Part shown: positions 7,054-13,812 of the stretch, piece after piece
How the letters are laid out: every line of letters starts with the position of its first letter
Numbering within the stretch: position 1 is the stretch's first letter
Translations under genes and position numbers: made by a program
The notes under the pieces: model-generated
What the model saw: the letters and a program-made list of their open reading frames with translations, nothing else
Database searches by the model: none
Told to the model about the DNA's origin: nothing
Source: Gammaproteobacteria bacterium RIFCSPHIGHO2_12_FULL_37_34
GTDB taxonomy: Bacteria > Pseudomonadota > Gammaproteobacteria > DSM-16500
NCBI GenBank assembly: GCA_001801495.1
Contig: MGXW01000102.1
Location: 1-15,724 of the forward strand
Length of the DNA stretch: 15,724 nucleotides
Direction: 5' to 3'

Positions 7054-7614
7054 ATGACAACGTCACGAATTGGTAGAAAACCTGTAGTGATCCCATCCGG
7101 GGTTGATATTAAAATTCAGGATCAAACTTTGTCAGCCAAAGGTCCAAAAGGACAACTATCAATAGCATTGCATCCTTTTGTGCAAGTAACAATGAAAGAT
7201 GGTCATATCAATTTACAGCACGCACAATGTGGTAAAATAACGGGTTTGGAAACGAAGCTGTATCGCTCCATTGTGGGTACGGCACGTGCAACTATTCAAA
7301 ATGTTATTCATGGTATTACTCATGGATTTGAACGTCGATTAGCGTTGGTTGGTGTGGGGTATCGTGCTCAGGCAAAAGGAAAAATATTGTCGCTTAGCTT
7401 GGGTTTTTCTCATCCTACTGACTTTGTTGTGCCTGAAGGCGTGGTGGTAGAGACACCAACTCAAACAGATATTCTTATTAAAGGAATTGATAAGCGCTTG
7501 GTTGGGCAAGTGGCAGCAAAAATAAGAAGTATACGTAAGCCTGAACCTTACAAAGGTAAAGGGGTGCGTTACACAAATGAAATCATTGAATTGAAAGAAA
7601 CAAAGAAGAAATAG
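7054..7614 (+). CDS. rplF: 50S ribosomal protein L6
   Basis: L6 lies near the base of the L7/L12 stalk, close to the sarcin-ricin loop and factor-binding site. The 186-residue product (E. coli 177) starts SRIGRKPVVIPSGV after a short MTT and contains two repeats of the L6 fold. The C-terminal one holds LALVGVGYRAQAKG at about 101-114, LSLGFSHPTDF and IRKPEPYKGKGVRYTNE at about 165-181. ATG 7054 gives the family N-terminus; an ATG at 7021 in frame lies inside rpsH. The site upstream, GAGTAGAG at 7041-7048, is modest. The Lys-rich end (KETKKK) is normal for the family. Confidence 0.98.
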   Translation: MTTSRIGRKPVVIPSGVDIKIQDQTLSAKGPKGQLSIALHPFVQVTMKDGHINLQHAQCGKITGLETKLYRSIVGTARATIQNVIHGITHGFERRLALVGVGYRAQAKGKILSLSLGFSHPTDFVVPEGVVVETPTQTDILIKGIDKRLVGQVAAKIRSIRKPEPYKGKGVRYTNEIIELKETKKK

Positions 7615-7616
7615 TA

Positions 7617-7632
7617 TCTCCTAAACGGGAGA
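7617..7632 (+). promoter_or_regulatory. Small hairpin overlapping the rplR ribosome binding region
   Basis: TCTCC at 7617-7621 can pair perfectly with GGAGA at 7628-7632 around a 6-base loop. The downstream arm overlaps the purine run GGGAGAGGG (7627-7635), which is the rplR ribosome binding site. It might damp L18 translation or simply be chance. I saw the pairing but did not compute stability. Confidence 0.3.
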
Positions 7633-7642
7633 GGGTAAGGGT

Positions 7643-7996
7643 ATGAACAAACGATTATCACGATTACGACGGGCTAAACGAACACGCATGAAAATTCGCG
7701 AGTTAGAAGCAAAACGCTTGTGTGTACACAAGACGCCGCAACATATGTATGCACAAATTACGACATCAGATGGTACGCAAACATTAGTAGCGGCATCTAC
7801 TTTAGATAAAGGATTAAGAAAGAAACTAAAATCAACTGGTAATGTTGAAGCAGCAAAAGCGGTTGGTAAATTGCTTGCAGAACGTGCGTTGAAAGCGGGT
7901 GTAGAGACAGTAGCATTTGATCGATCGGGATTTTCTTATCACGGTCGCATTAAAGCCTTAGCTGATGCGGTGCGAGAAGCAGGATTGAATTGTTAA
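7643..7996 (+). CDS. rplR: 50S ribosomal protein L18
   Basis: L18 binds 5S rRNA with L5 and joins it to the central protuberance. The product has 117 residues, the same as E. coli. It shows the basic N-terminus MNKRLSRLRRAKRTRMKIRE, the block HMYAQITTSDGTQTLVAASTLDK at about 34-56, AKAVGKLLAERALKAGVETVAFDRSGFSYHGRIKALADAVREAGL at about 71-115. The purine run GAGGGTAAGGG at 7631-7641 precedes ATG 7643. A small hairpin overlaps it (listed separately). The gene follows rplF with a 28-base gap. Confidence 0.98.
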   Translation: MNKRLSRLRRAKRTRMKIRELEAKRLCVHKTPQHMYAQITTSDGTQTLVAASTLDKGLRKKLKSTGNVEAAKAVGKLLAERALKAGVETVAFDRSGFSYHGRIKALADAVREAGLNC

Positions 7997-8010
7997 AAGG
8001 TGAATAAACC

Positions 8011-8532
8011 ATGATGGCAAGTGCTGAGCAAAGTAGTAAAGGTGATTACGGTTATAACGAGAAATTGGTTGCAGTTGCACGTAATGCCAAAGTAGTCAAG
8101 GGCGGAAAAATTTTTAGCTTTTCTGCTGTCACCGTGGTCGGTGATGGTAATGGTCGTATTGGTGTAGGTAGAGGAAAGGCACGTGAAGTGCCTGTTGCCA
8201 TTCAAAAATCGCTGGATAATGCCAGAAAGAATATGCAACGTGTGGTCTTGAAAGGCGGTACCTTGCATCACGAAGTGCTTGGCAAACATGGTGCAACACG
8301 AGTGTTTATGAAACCAGCTTCTGAAGGAACGGGTATTATTGCAGGTGGCGCGATGCGCGCAGTCTTTGAAGTGTTGGGTGTTAAAAACGTTTTAGCAAGA
8401 ATTGGTGGATCGACCAATCCAATTAATGTGGTCAGAGCAACTATTAATGCTTTATTGAGTATTTCTCCGCCTGAACACATGGCTGCAAAACGTGGTAAAT
8501 CGTTAAATGAATTGCTAGATGAGGAAAAGTAA
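8011..8532 (+). CDS. rpsE: 30S ribosomal protein S5
   Basis: S5 is in the 30S body at the mRNA entry and takes part in decoding accuracy; mutations in its N-terminal loop cause spectinomycin resistance. The 173-residue product (E. coli 166) has LVAVARNAKVVKGGKIFSFSAVTVVGDGNGRIGVGRGKAREVP at about 19-61, the double-stranded RNA-binding-like domain including that loop, and GSTNPINVVRATINAL in the C-terminal domain. ATG 8011 is 8 bases after AAGGTG (7997-8002) and is preferred over ATG 8014. The next gene is normally rpmD, but rplO begins 2 bases after this stop. Confidence 0.98.
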   Translation: MMASAEQSSKGDYGYNEKLVAVARNAKVVKGGKIFSFSAVTVVGDGNGRIGVGRGKAREVPVAIQKSLDNARKNMQRVVLKGGTLHHEVLGKHGATRVFMKPASEGTGIIAGGAMRAVFEVLGVKNVLARIGGSTNPINVVRATINALLSISPPEHMAAKRGKSLNELLDEEK

Positions 8533-8534
8533 AA

Positions 8535-8969
8535 ATGTATCTTAATACGTTGCATCCAGCACCAGGGTCCAAGAAAAAATCTAAGCGCTTGGGGCGAGGC
8601 ATTGGTTCTGGTAAAGGTAAAACCTGTGGTCGTGGACATAAAGGTCAAAGAGCGCGAGCAGGTGGTTATCATAAAGTAGGATTTGAAGGTGGGCAAATGC
8701 CATTACAACGTCGTATACCCAAGTCTGGTTTTCGTTCCAGACAAGCCTTATTCCGACAAGAAATTTACTTGTCCGATTTAAATCATGTTCAATCGGAAAT
8801 CATTGATTTAGCTGCTTTAAGAGAAGCAGGTGTCATTCGAGCAAATACGAAAGATGTAAAAATTATTGCATCGGGTGAATTAAAGCGTTCGATTATTGTT
8901 CGTGGCATCCCTGTATCTGCTGGTGCTCGTTATGCAATTGAGATGGCGAAAGGAAAGGTAGAGGCGTAA
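8535..8969 (+). CDS. rplO: 50S ribosomal protein L15
   Basis: L15 is an assembly protein of the 50S interior. The 144-residue product (E. coli also 144) starts MYLNTLHPAPGSKKKSKRLGRGIGSGKGKTCGRGHKGQRARAGG, the glycine/basic-rich rRNA-penetrating arm, and keeps GFEGGQMPLQRRIPKSGF at about 49-66. The globular C-terminal part is VKIIASGELKRSIIVRGIPVSAGARYAIE. GAGGAAAAG at 8521-8529, inside the end of rpsE, is the ribosome binding site. It follows rpsE directly, with no rpmD between them. The first residue after M is Y where the family often has R/K. Confidence 0.97.
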   Translation: MYLNTLHPAPGSKKKSKRLGRGIGSGKGKTCGRGHKGQRARAGGYHKVGFEGGQMPLQRRIPKSGFRSRQALFRQEIYLSDLNHVQSEIIDLAALREAGVIRANTKDVKIIASGELKRSIIVRGIPVSAGARYAIEMAKGKVEA

Positions 8970-10295
8970 ATGGTTGCAAATCGGTTGGGCATTAATTTTA
9001 ATTCAAGCGGATTTGCAGATCTAAAATATCGATTATTTTTTGTATTATTTGCCATTATTATTTTTAGAATTGGTTCTTATATTCCTGTTCCTGGTTTAAA
9101 TCCACAACGTTTACAAGAACTTTTTAATGCCCAACAAAACAATATTATTGGGTTATTTAATATGTTTTCTGGTGGAGCCTTAATGCGTTTTAGTATTTTT
9201 GCATTAGGTATCATGCCTTATATTTCTGCTTCTATTATCGTTCAGCTACTCACCGTGCTTTCTCCGCAATTAGCTGAGTTACGTAAAGAAGGTGAATCAG
9301 GGCAACGTAAAATCAACAAATACACTCGTTATGGCACACTTGTGCTAGCAGCTTTCCAAGCAATTGGTGTATCAAAAATGTTGGTTGCTAATCATGTTGC
9401 GACTATACCAGATTTTACATTTTATTTTACCACTACACTTACTCTCACAACAGGAACGATGTTTCTGATGTGGTTGGGAGAACAAGTCACCGAACGTGGT
9501 ATAGGCAATGGCATTTCTATGATTATTTTTGCTGGCATTGTTGCTGGTTTACCTGCTGCATTAGGTAGAACATTGGAGCAAGTACGTGAAGGGCAATTAC
9601 AAATTATTATTTTATTATTGATATTAGCAGCGGTGATTGGTGTGGTGGCTTTTGTCGTTTTCATGGAGCGTGCACAACGTCGTATCACGATCAATTATGC
9701 TAAGCGCATGCAGGGAGGCAAGATTTATTCTGCTCAGACGACTCACTTACCACTTAAAATTAATATGGCAGGTGTCATCCCTCCTATTTTTGCATCCAGC
9801 TTAATTCTTTTTCCTGCAACCATTGCTCAATGGTTTGGTAATGCTAAGGGGATGGAATGGCTAGGTGTGCTGAGTGTTGCTCTTCAACAAGGGCAGCCTT
9901 TACACATGTTGTTATTCAGCACGGGGATTATCTTTTTCTGTTTTTTTTATACGGCATTAGTATTTAATCCTAAAGAAACTGCTGATAATTTAAAAAAATC
10001 AGGTGCATTTATTCCGGGTATTCGACCAGGCGATCAAACGGCGCGTTATGTCGATAGTGTGATGACACGATTAACCTTGGTAGGTGCAATTTATGTTACA
10101 CTTGTTTGTTTACTTCCTGAGTTTTTGATTTTAGCATGGCATGTTCCTTTTTATTTCGGTGGTACATCCTTGTTGATTATTGTAGTTGTGGTGATGGATT
10201 TTATGGCACAAGTGCAAGCCCATATTATGTCATTTCAGTATGAGTCATTACTTAAGAAAGCAAATTTGCGTGGAGCGAGCTTGCGACCACGATAG
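8970..10295 (+). CDS. secY: Preprotein translocase channel subunit SecY
   Basis: SecY is the channel of the SecYEG translocon in the inner membrane; it works with SecA post-translationally and with ribosomes co-translationally. The 441-residue product (E. coli 443) has ten hydrophobic segments at roughly 20-40, 75-100, 121-141, 152-172, 180-200, 210-232, 268-290, 312-334, 368-392 and 395-415. Signature motifs are ERGIGNGIS at 175-183, the C4 loop YAKRMQGG, and NPKETADNLKKSGAFIPGIRPG at 333-354; R352 matches the SecA-critical arginine of the C5 loop. TAGAGG at 8959-8964 inside rplO precedes ATG 8970. The stop is 18 bases before rpmJ. Confidence 0.99.
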   Translation: MVANRLGINFNSSGFADLKYRLFFVLFAIIIFRIGSYIPVPGLNPQRLQELFNAQQNNIIGLFNMFSGGALMRFSIFALGIMPYISASIIVQLLTVLSPQLAELRKEGESGQRKINKYTRYGTLVLAAFQAIGVSKMLVANHVATIPDFTFYFTTTLTLTTGTMFLMWLGEQVTERGIGNGISMIIFAGIVAGLPAALGRTLEQVREGQLQIIILLLILAAVIGVVAFVVFMERAQRRITINYAKRMQGGKIYSAQTTHLPLKINMAGVIPPIFASSLILFPATIAQWFGNAKGMEWLGVLSVALQQGQPLHMLLFSTGIIFFCFFYTALVFNPKETADNLKKSGAFIPGIRPGDQTARYVDSVMTRLTLVGAIYVTLVCLLPEFLILAWHVPFYFGGTSLLIIVVVVMDFMAQVQAHIMSFQYESLLKKANLRGASLRPR

Positions 10296-10313
10296 ATAGC
10301 TTTGGAGTTGGTT

Positions 10314-10427
10314 ATGAAGGTGAATGCATCAGTAAAGAAAATATGTCGTAATTGTAAGATTGTAAAGAGAAAAAATGTGGTTAAAGTAATTTGTAAGGAA
10401 AAGCGACATAAACAAAGACAAGGTTGA
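10314..10427 (+). CDS. rpmJ: 50S ribosomal protein L36, zinc-binding type
   Basis: L36 is the smallest 50S protein and stabilises 23S rRNA near the stalk base. The 37-residue frame reads MKVNASVKKICRNCKIVKRKN and ends EKRHKQRQG, the standard family pattern. C11, C14, C27 and H32 form the C3H zinc-ribbon set, so this is the zinc-containing (C+) paralogue. TTTGGAG at 10301-10307 precedes ATG 10314. Its place between secY and rpsM is the classical end of the spc segment. The family normally begins MKVRASVK; here position 4 is Asn. Confidence 0.97.
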   Translation: MKVNASVKKICRNCKIVKRKNVVKVICKEKRHKQRQG

Positions 10428-10496
10428 TTTTTTTTCGTTTGGCTATTAAACTCATCCCTTTTTGTATTGAAAAGGTTGAATGTTAGGAGTGATTAA
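10428..10496 (+). other. Spacer before the alpha segment, with rpsM ribosome binding site
   Basis: This 69-base gap between rpmJ and rpsM is AT-rich and begins with a run of eight T (10428-10435), but no GC-rich hairpin precedes it, so it does not read as a terminator. In E. coli an S4-binding pseudoknot that represses the alpha operon spans this position and the rpsM start. I see possible TTGATT and TATTAA hexamers, but their spacing (14) is poor. AGGAG at 10485-10489, 7 bases before ATG 10497, is a strong ribosome binding site. Any S4 control is unproven. Confidence 0.5.
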
Positions 10497-10898
10497 ATGG
10501 TTGCTCGTATTGCAGGCGTCATTATACCGATACAAAAGCATATTTTAGTAGGCCTTACTGCTATTTATGGTATTGGCAGAAAACGTGCTCGAAAGATATG
10601 TCAGTCAGTAAGAGTTGATTCTGGTAAAAAGGTTAAAGATCTTACAGAAGCTGAATTAGAAAATTTGCGTAGTGAAATAAATAAGATAAGAGTGGAAGGG
10701 GATTTGCGTCGTGAAGTAGCAATGAATATTAAACGCTTAGTTGAGTTGGGAACCTATCGTGGTTTGCGACATAAGCGTGGATTACCTGTTCGAGGGCAAC
10801 GTACCAGAACCAATGCAAGGACTCGTAAGGGAAAAAGAAAGAGCATCATTAAAATGGCGGTTGCTGCTAGTCCAACTACTAAAGAAGCGAGTAAATAG
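10497..10898 (+). CDS. rpsM: 30S ribosomal protein S13
   Basis: S13 is in the 30S head, contacts P-site tRNA and forms bridges with L5. The 133-residue product keeps ARIAGVIIPIQKH at the N-terminus, the helix-hairpin-helix-like YGIGRKRARKI at about 24-34, VEGDLRREVAMNIKRLVELGTYRGLRHKRGLPVRGQRT and TNARTRKGKRKS. E. coli S13 has 118 residues; here there is a tail of about 15 residues (IIKMAVAASPTTKEASK). That tail would extend near the P-site tRNA. The N-terminus MVARIAG has one residue more than the usual MARIAG. The rpsK start follows the stop by 2 bases. Confidence 0.97.
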   Translation: MVARIAGVIIPIQKHILVGLTAIYGIGRKRARKICQSVRVDSGKKVKDLTEAELENLRSEINKIRVEGDLRREVAMNIKRLVELGTYRGLRHKRGLPVRGQRTRTNARTRKGKRKSIIKMAVAASPTTKEASK

Positions 10899-10900
10899 AG

Positions 10901-11449
10901 ATGGCAAAGACGACACCAGATACAAAACCAAAGAAACATCCTATCGCAGCAGGGGCAGATATACCAGCTGGTGCGGATGACGAATCAGGCGCGGCTGCAG
11001 GTGGCACAACAGGCGGAACAACAGGTAAAGCCAACGCTGCTGCAAAGGGTACTACTGCTGGTACAACCAAAGCAAAGGTGCGTAAAAAAGCCAAGCGGCA
11101 GATTAGCGATGGTATTGCTCATATCTATTCATCGTTTAATAACACGATTGTGACGATTACAGATGTACAAGGTAACACAGTTGCTTGGACGAGTGCTGCT
11201 AATTGTGGTTACAGCGGTTCAAGGAAATCCACTCCTTATGCGGCAGGAGAGGCTGCGCAAAAGGCAGGACAAATGGTTGTCGAAGCTTATGGTATGAAAA
11301 ATGTTCAAGTGCGGGTAAAGGGTCCTGGACCAGGGAGAGAGTCTGCAATAAGAGCACTGCATACGATTGGACTCAAGATTCTTTCTATAACAGATGTAAC
11401 AGGCATTCCTTTTAATGGTTGTCGTGCGCCCAAAAAACGACGTGTGTGA
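10901..11449 (+). CDS. rpsK: 30S ribosomal protein S11 with unusual Ala/Gly/Thr-rich N-terminal extension
   Basis: S11 is on the 30S platform at the mRNA exit side, near the E site and the 3' end of 16S rRNA. The core from about residue 60 on, KVRKKAKRQISDGIAHIYSSFNNTIVTITD, GSRKSTP, VKGPGPGRES and NGCRAPKKRRV, is fully typical. The product is 182 residues against 129 in E. coli. The excess is a tail at about 4-57, built of Ala, Gly, Thr and some Lys/Asp, with TTGGTTGK and TTAGTTK patches; it looks disordered. The start MAK at 10901 matches the family start, so the tail reads as an insertion after MAK. A GTG at 11078 (V60) would give a near-normal S11 but lacks a ribosome binding site. Confidence 0.96.
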   Translation: MAKTTPDTKPKKHPIAAGADIPAGADDESGAAAGGTTGGTTGKANAAAKGTTAGTTKAKVRKKAKRQISDGIAHIYSSFNNTIVTITDVQGNTVAWTSAANCGYSGSRKSTPYAAGEAAQKAGQMVVEAYGMKNVQVRVKGPGPGRESAIRALHTIGLKILSITDVTGIPFNGCRAPKKRRV

Positions 11450-11461
11450 GGAGACAAATTA

Positions 11462-12082
11462 ATGGCACGGTATTTAGGTCCAAGATGTAAGTTGTCACGC
11501 AGAGAGCGAGCTGATCTTTCTCTCACAAGTGGCATACGATCGCTTGATACGAAATGTAAATTAGATGTAGCTCCTGGTCAGCATGGCGCTCGTCGAGGAC
11601 GTGAAACGGAGCATGGTATTCAACTACGAGAAAAGCAGAAAGTTCGTCGTATTTATGGTATTTTAGAACGTCAGTTTAAGACCTACTTTAAGAAAGCAAG
11701 TCGTCTTAAAGGATCAACTGGTGAAAATTTAATGAAATTGCTTGAACGCAGATTAGATAATGTTGTTTATAGAATGGGGTTTGGAGGAACGCGAGCAGAA
11801 TCTAGGCAGCTTGTAACCCATTGTGCCATTTTAGTGAATGGAAAAACTGTCAATATTCCATCTTATTTGTTATCACCTGGGGATGTTGTGAGTATACGCG
11901 AAGGAGCAAGAACTCAAATGCGTATTCAATCTGCACTTGCTTTATCTCAGGCAAGACCAAGTTGTGATTGGATAGAAGTTGATGCAGGCAATTTTACAGG
12001 GACATTTAAAAATACTCCTGATCGAGATCGTTTACCACCGGATATTAATGAACAATTGATTGTTGAACTTTATTCGAAATAA
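11462..12082 (+). CDS. rpsD: 30S ribosomal protein S4
   Basis: S4 is the primary 16S rRNA binder that nucleates the 30S body; with S5 it sets decoding accuracy, and in E. coli it represses the alpha operon. The 206-residue product has exactly the E. coli length. It starts MARYLGPRCKLSRRERADL, keeps DTKCKLDVAPGQHGARRGR at about 29-47, QLREKQKVRRIYGILERQF at about 54-72, and the S4 RNA-binding domain RLDNVVYRMGFGGTRAESRQLVTHCAILVNGKTVNIPSY. It ends ADINEQL-like INEQLIVELYSK. AGGAG at 11449-11453, overlapping the rpsK stop, lies 8 bases before ATG 11462. Confidence 0.98.
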   Translation: MARYLGPRCKLSRRERADLSLTSGIRSLDTKCKLDVAPGQHGARRGRETEHGIQLREKQKVRRIYGILERQFKTYFKKASRLKGSTGENLMKLLERRLDNVVYRMGFGGTRAESRQLVTHCAILVNGKTVNIPSYLLSPGDVVSIREGARTQMRIQSALALSQARPSCDWIEVDAGNFTGTFKNTPDRDRLPPDINEQLIVELYSK

Positions 12083-12166
12083 TTGTGTGTGCTGTCAAAT
12101 GAAAGACCAGTCACCATGAGGGCGTGAAATGTTTACAATTGAAGTTACCTTAAAAGAGGTTGTTAC
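12083..12166 (+). other. Spacer between rpsD and rpoA with rpoA ribosome binding site
   Basis: This 84-base gap is the longest inside the alpha segment. It holds the rpoA ribosome binding site AGAGGT at 12155-12160, 6 bases before ATG 12167. I see no convincing promoter with proper -35/-10 spacing and no terminator hairpin. Co-transcription with rpsD is the simplest reading. Confidence 0.5.
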
Positions 12167-13168
12167 ATGCAGAATAATCCATTTGATTTTTTAACACCGC
12201 GTGAAATTGCTGTTGAAACGATTACTCCCTTTCATGCAAAAATCACACTCGAGCCATTAGAGCGTGGTTTTGGTCATACTTTGGGAAATACTTTACGCAG
12301 GATATTATTATCATCCATGCCCGGAGCTGCCATTGTTGAAGTAAAAATCGATGGTGTGCTACATGAATATAGTGCCATTCCTGGTGTTCAAGAAGATGTG
12401 GTTGAAATTCTCTTGAACCTCAAAGGTGTTGCTATACGTTTACATGGGCGTCCAGAGGTTACTTTAAAATTAAATAAAACCGCTCCAGGGCCAGTATTAG
12501 CTGGCAACATTGAAGCTGAACATGATGTTGAAATCATTAATCCGAATCATGTTATTGCTCATCTTAACGAGAGCGGCTCATTGAATATGACATTAAAAGT
12601 CATGGTGGGTCGAGGGTATCAGCCGGCTGCTGTGCGAATACGCAAATCAGAAACGAAAACAGTGATTGGTGCATTGCATTTAGATGCAAGTTTCAGCCCT
12701 ATTCGTCGTGTGGCTTATACAGTTGAAAATGCGCGTGTGGAGCAGCGCACTGATTTGGATAAATTGGTCATTGATCTTGAAACAAATGGTACCTTAGAAC
12801 CTGAGGAAGCTATTCGTCGTTCTGCGACCATTTTACAGCAGCAGCTCGCTGCATTTGTTGATCTGCAATCAGCACCAGTTGTTCCAGAAAAATCTGCTCG
12901 TGAAGATGCTGTGAATCCGATTTATCAGCGTCCTGTAGATGATTTAGAGTTAACCGTTCGATCGGCAAATTGTTTAAAAGCAGAAAATATTTTCTTTATT
13001 GGAGATTTGGTACAACGAACGGAAGCGGATTTGTTAAAGACGCCTAATTTGGGTAAAAAATCATTAACAGAAATTAAAAACGTACTTGCTATTCACGGTC
13101 TTGCGCTTGGTATTAAGGTAGATGGGTGGCGAACACCCGCTTCAAGTGATAGTGAGGGAAAGAAATAA
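12167..13168 (+). CDS. rpoA: DNA-directed RNA polymerase subunit alpha
   Basis: Alpha dimerises to start RNA polymerase assembly; its C-terminal domain binds UP elements and activators. The 333-residue product (E. coli 329) has the N-terminal domain at about 1-235, with FHAKITLEPLERGFGHTLGNTLRRILLSSMPG at 22-53 for dimer and beta contacts. A variable linker lies at about 236-250. The C-terminal domain at about 251-321 has LTVRSANCLKAENIFFIGDLVQRTEADLLKTPNLGKKSLTEIK; R265 is the DNA-contacting arginine at the same number as in E. coli. AGAGGT precedes the start. The linker is close to the usual length, so activator contacts of the standard type should be possible. Confidence 0.99.
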   Translation: MQNNPFDFLTPREIAVETITPFHAKITLEPLERGFGHTLGNTLRRILLSSMPGAAIVEVKIDGVLHEYSAIPGVQEDVVEILLNLKGVAIRLHGRPEVTLKLNKTAPGPVLAGNIEAEHDVEIINPNHVIAHLNESGSLNMTLKVMVGRGYQPAAVRIRKSETKTVIGALHLDASFSPIRRVAYTVENARVEQRTDLDKLVIDLETNGTLEPEEAIRRSATILQQQLAAFVDLQSAPVVPEKSAREDAVNPIYQRPVDDLELTVRSANCLKAENIFFIGDLVQRTEADLLKTPNLGKKSLTEIKNVLAIHGLALGIKVDGWRTPASSDSEGKK

Positions 13169-13212
13169 ATAGTTATTCACCCTTTAAAAAAGAGGGTTGA
13201 GCTGAGGGTTAT

Positions 13213-13590
13213 ATGCGTCACAAAAACATAGGTCGAAGCTTAAGTCGTACGAGTAGTCATCGCAAAGCCATGTTCAAAAACATGATGGTGTCTTTGTTAC
13301 GGCATGAGTTTATTAAAACAACTGTACCAAAAGCAAAAGAATTGAGAAGATTTGTTGAACCTATTATTACTTTGGCTAAAGAAGATAACTTACATCGACG
13401 TCGATTAGCTTTTACCCGTTTACGTGATCGAGATATTGTTTTAAAACTTTTTAAAGAAATTGGACCTTTCTACAAAGAACGTCCAGGTGGATATGTGCGT
13501 ATTTTAAAATGCAACTATCGCAAAGGTGATAACGCACCGATGGCAATTGTTGAATTAGTTGCGCGTCGAGACGAAAGCACAGCGTCTTAA
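13213..13590 (+). CDS. rplQ: 50S ribosomal protein L17
   Basis: L17 is a 50S protein near the tunnel exit. The 125-residue product (E. coli 127) keeps MRHKNIGRSLSRTSSHRKAMFKNM, FIKTTVPKAKELRRFVEPIITLAKEDNLHRRRLAFTRLRD at about 34-73 and ERPGGYVRILKCNYRKGDNAPMAIVELV. GAGGG at 13204-13208 is the ribosome binding site. A weak hairpin, ACCCT/AGGGT at 13179-13197, lies in the 44-base gap after rpoA. This is the last gene of the alpha segment, as in most bacteria. The next gene is not of the ribosomal cluster. Confidence 0.98.
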   Translation: MRHKNIGRSLSRTSSHRKAMFKNMMVSLLRHEFIKTTVPKAKELRRFVEPIITLAKEDNLHRRRLAFTRLRDRDIVLKLFKEIGPFYKERPGGYVRILKCNYRKGDNAPMAIVELVARRDESTAS

Positions 13591-13776
13591 GAGGCTGTTC
13601 AACGTTTTTTAAGTTGTCAGATCAAATTAAACTCCCACAATTTTTAGTAACAAAATGTACTAACTGAAGTTTCACCGTTTTGAGTAATTGAAGAAGCTTC
13701 CTCGCCGTACCACACCAATGAATCGTTTGTCGGCAAATGACTCTGCTTTATCGCAATTTTTGGAATTTTATTGACA
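13591..13776 (+). other. Spacer after the ribosomal cluster, no gene, no clear terminator
   Basis: No open frame with family resemblance and no strong ribosome binding site is seen on the + strand. A 5-bp stem (AGACG 13569-13573 with CGTCT 13583-13587) at the rplQ end is followed by T6 only at 13605-13610, too far for a good intrinsic terminator. On the minus strand, short pieces read like a decayed transposase end (DKAESFA), and the edge GAGGCTGTTC at 13591 resembles insertion-sequence ends, but this is weak. A lone TTGACA sits at 13771-13776, 30 bases from the -10 described below, too far to pair with it. Confidence 0.35.
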
Positions 13777-13798
13777 TCTCTTAAGCCTCTCTTAAGCC
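13777..13798 (+). promoter_or_regulatory. Tandem 11-bp repeat, candidate PmrA response-regulator box
   Basis: TCTCTTAAGCC occurs twice back to back, at 13777-13787 and 13788-13798, without a mismatch. Within it, CTTAAG at 13780-13785 and 13791-13796 are separated by 5 bases. This is the enterobacterial PmrA (BasR) box YTTAAK-N5-YTTAAK, and the 11-base period equals that of the Legionella/Coxiella PmrA element (cTTAA half-sites repeated every 11 bases). The second half-site ends 10 bases before TATAAT, so the box covers the -35 position, as expected for an activator that replaces a poor -35. Binding is inferred, and the regulator gene is not in the window. Confidence 0.7.
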
Positions 13799-13806
13799 AA
13801 GACCGG

Positions 13807-13812
13807 TATAAT
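13807..13812 (+). promoter_or_regulatory. Promoter -10 element for the downstream effector-like gene
   Basis: TATAAT at 13807-13812 is a perfect sigma-70 -10 hexamer. The base positions where a -35 should lie (about 13784-13789, AGCCTC) do not resemble TTGACA but fall inside the CTTAAG repeat, which suggests an activator-dependent promoter. Transcription would begin near 13819-13821, leaving a leader of about 40 bases before ATG 13861, with GAAGAGA at 13849-13855 as ribosome binding site. Confidence 0.65.

Noticed and set aside
10424..10449. Promoter before rpsM (TTGATT and TATTAA)
   Set aside because: The spacing of 14 bases and the poor hexamers make it unreliable.
10879..11094. Minus-strand open frame rich in Ala/Val/Pro opposite rpsK
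   Set aside because: It mirrors the repetitive Ala/Gly/Thr codons of the S11 tail and has no family match; it is a shadow of the real gene.
11078..11449. GTG 11078 as the true S11 start, giving a normal-length protein
   Set aside because: No ribosome binding site precedes it, and the frame from ATG 10901 begins MAK like the family and is tightly spaced to rpsM.
13569..13610. Intrinsic terminator after rplQ
   Set aside because: The stem is only 5 bp with a 9-base loop, and the T run comes 17 bases after it.
13771..13812. TTGACA and TATAAT as one ordinary sigma-70 promoter
   Set aside because: The two perfect hexamers are 30 bases apart, far beyond the usual 16-18. The -10 with the CTTAAG repeat at the -35 position is the better reading.
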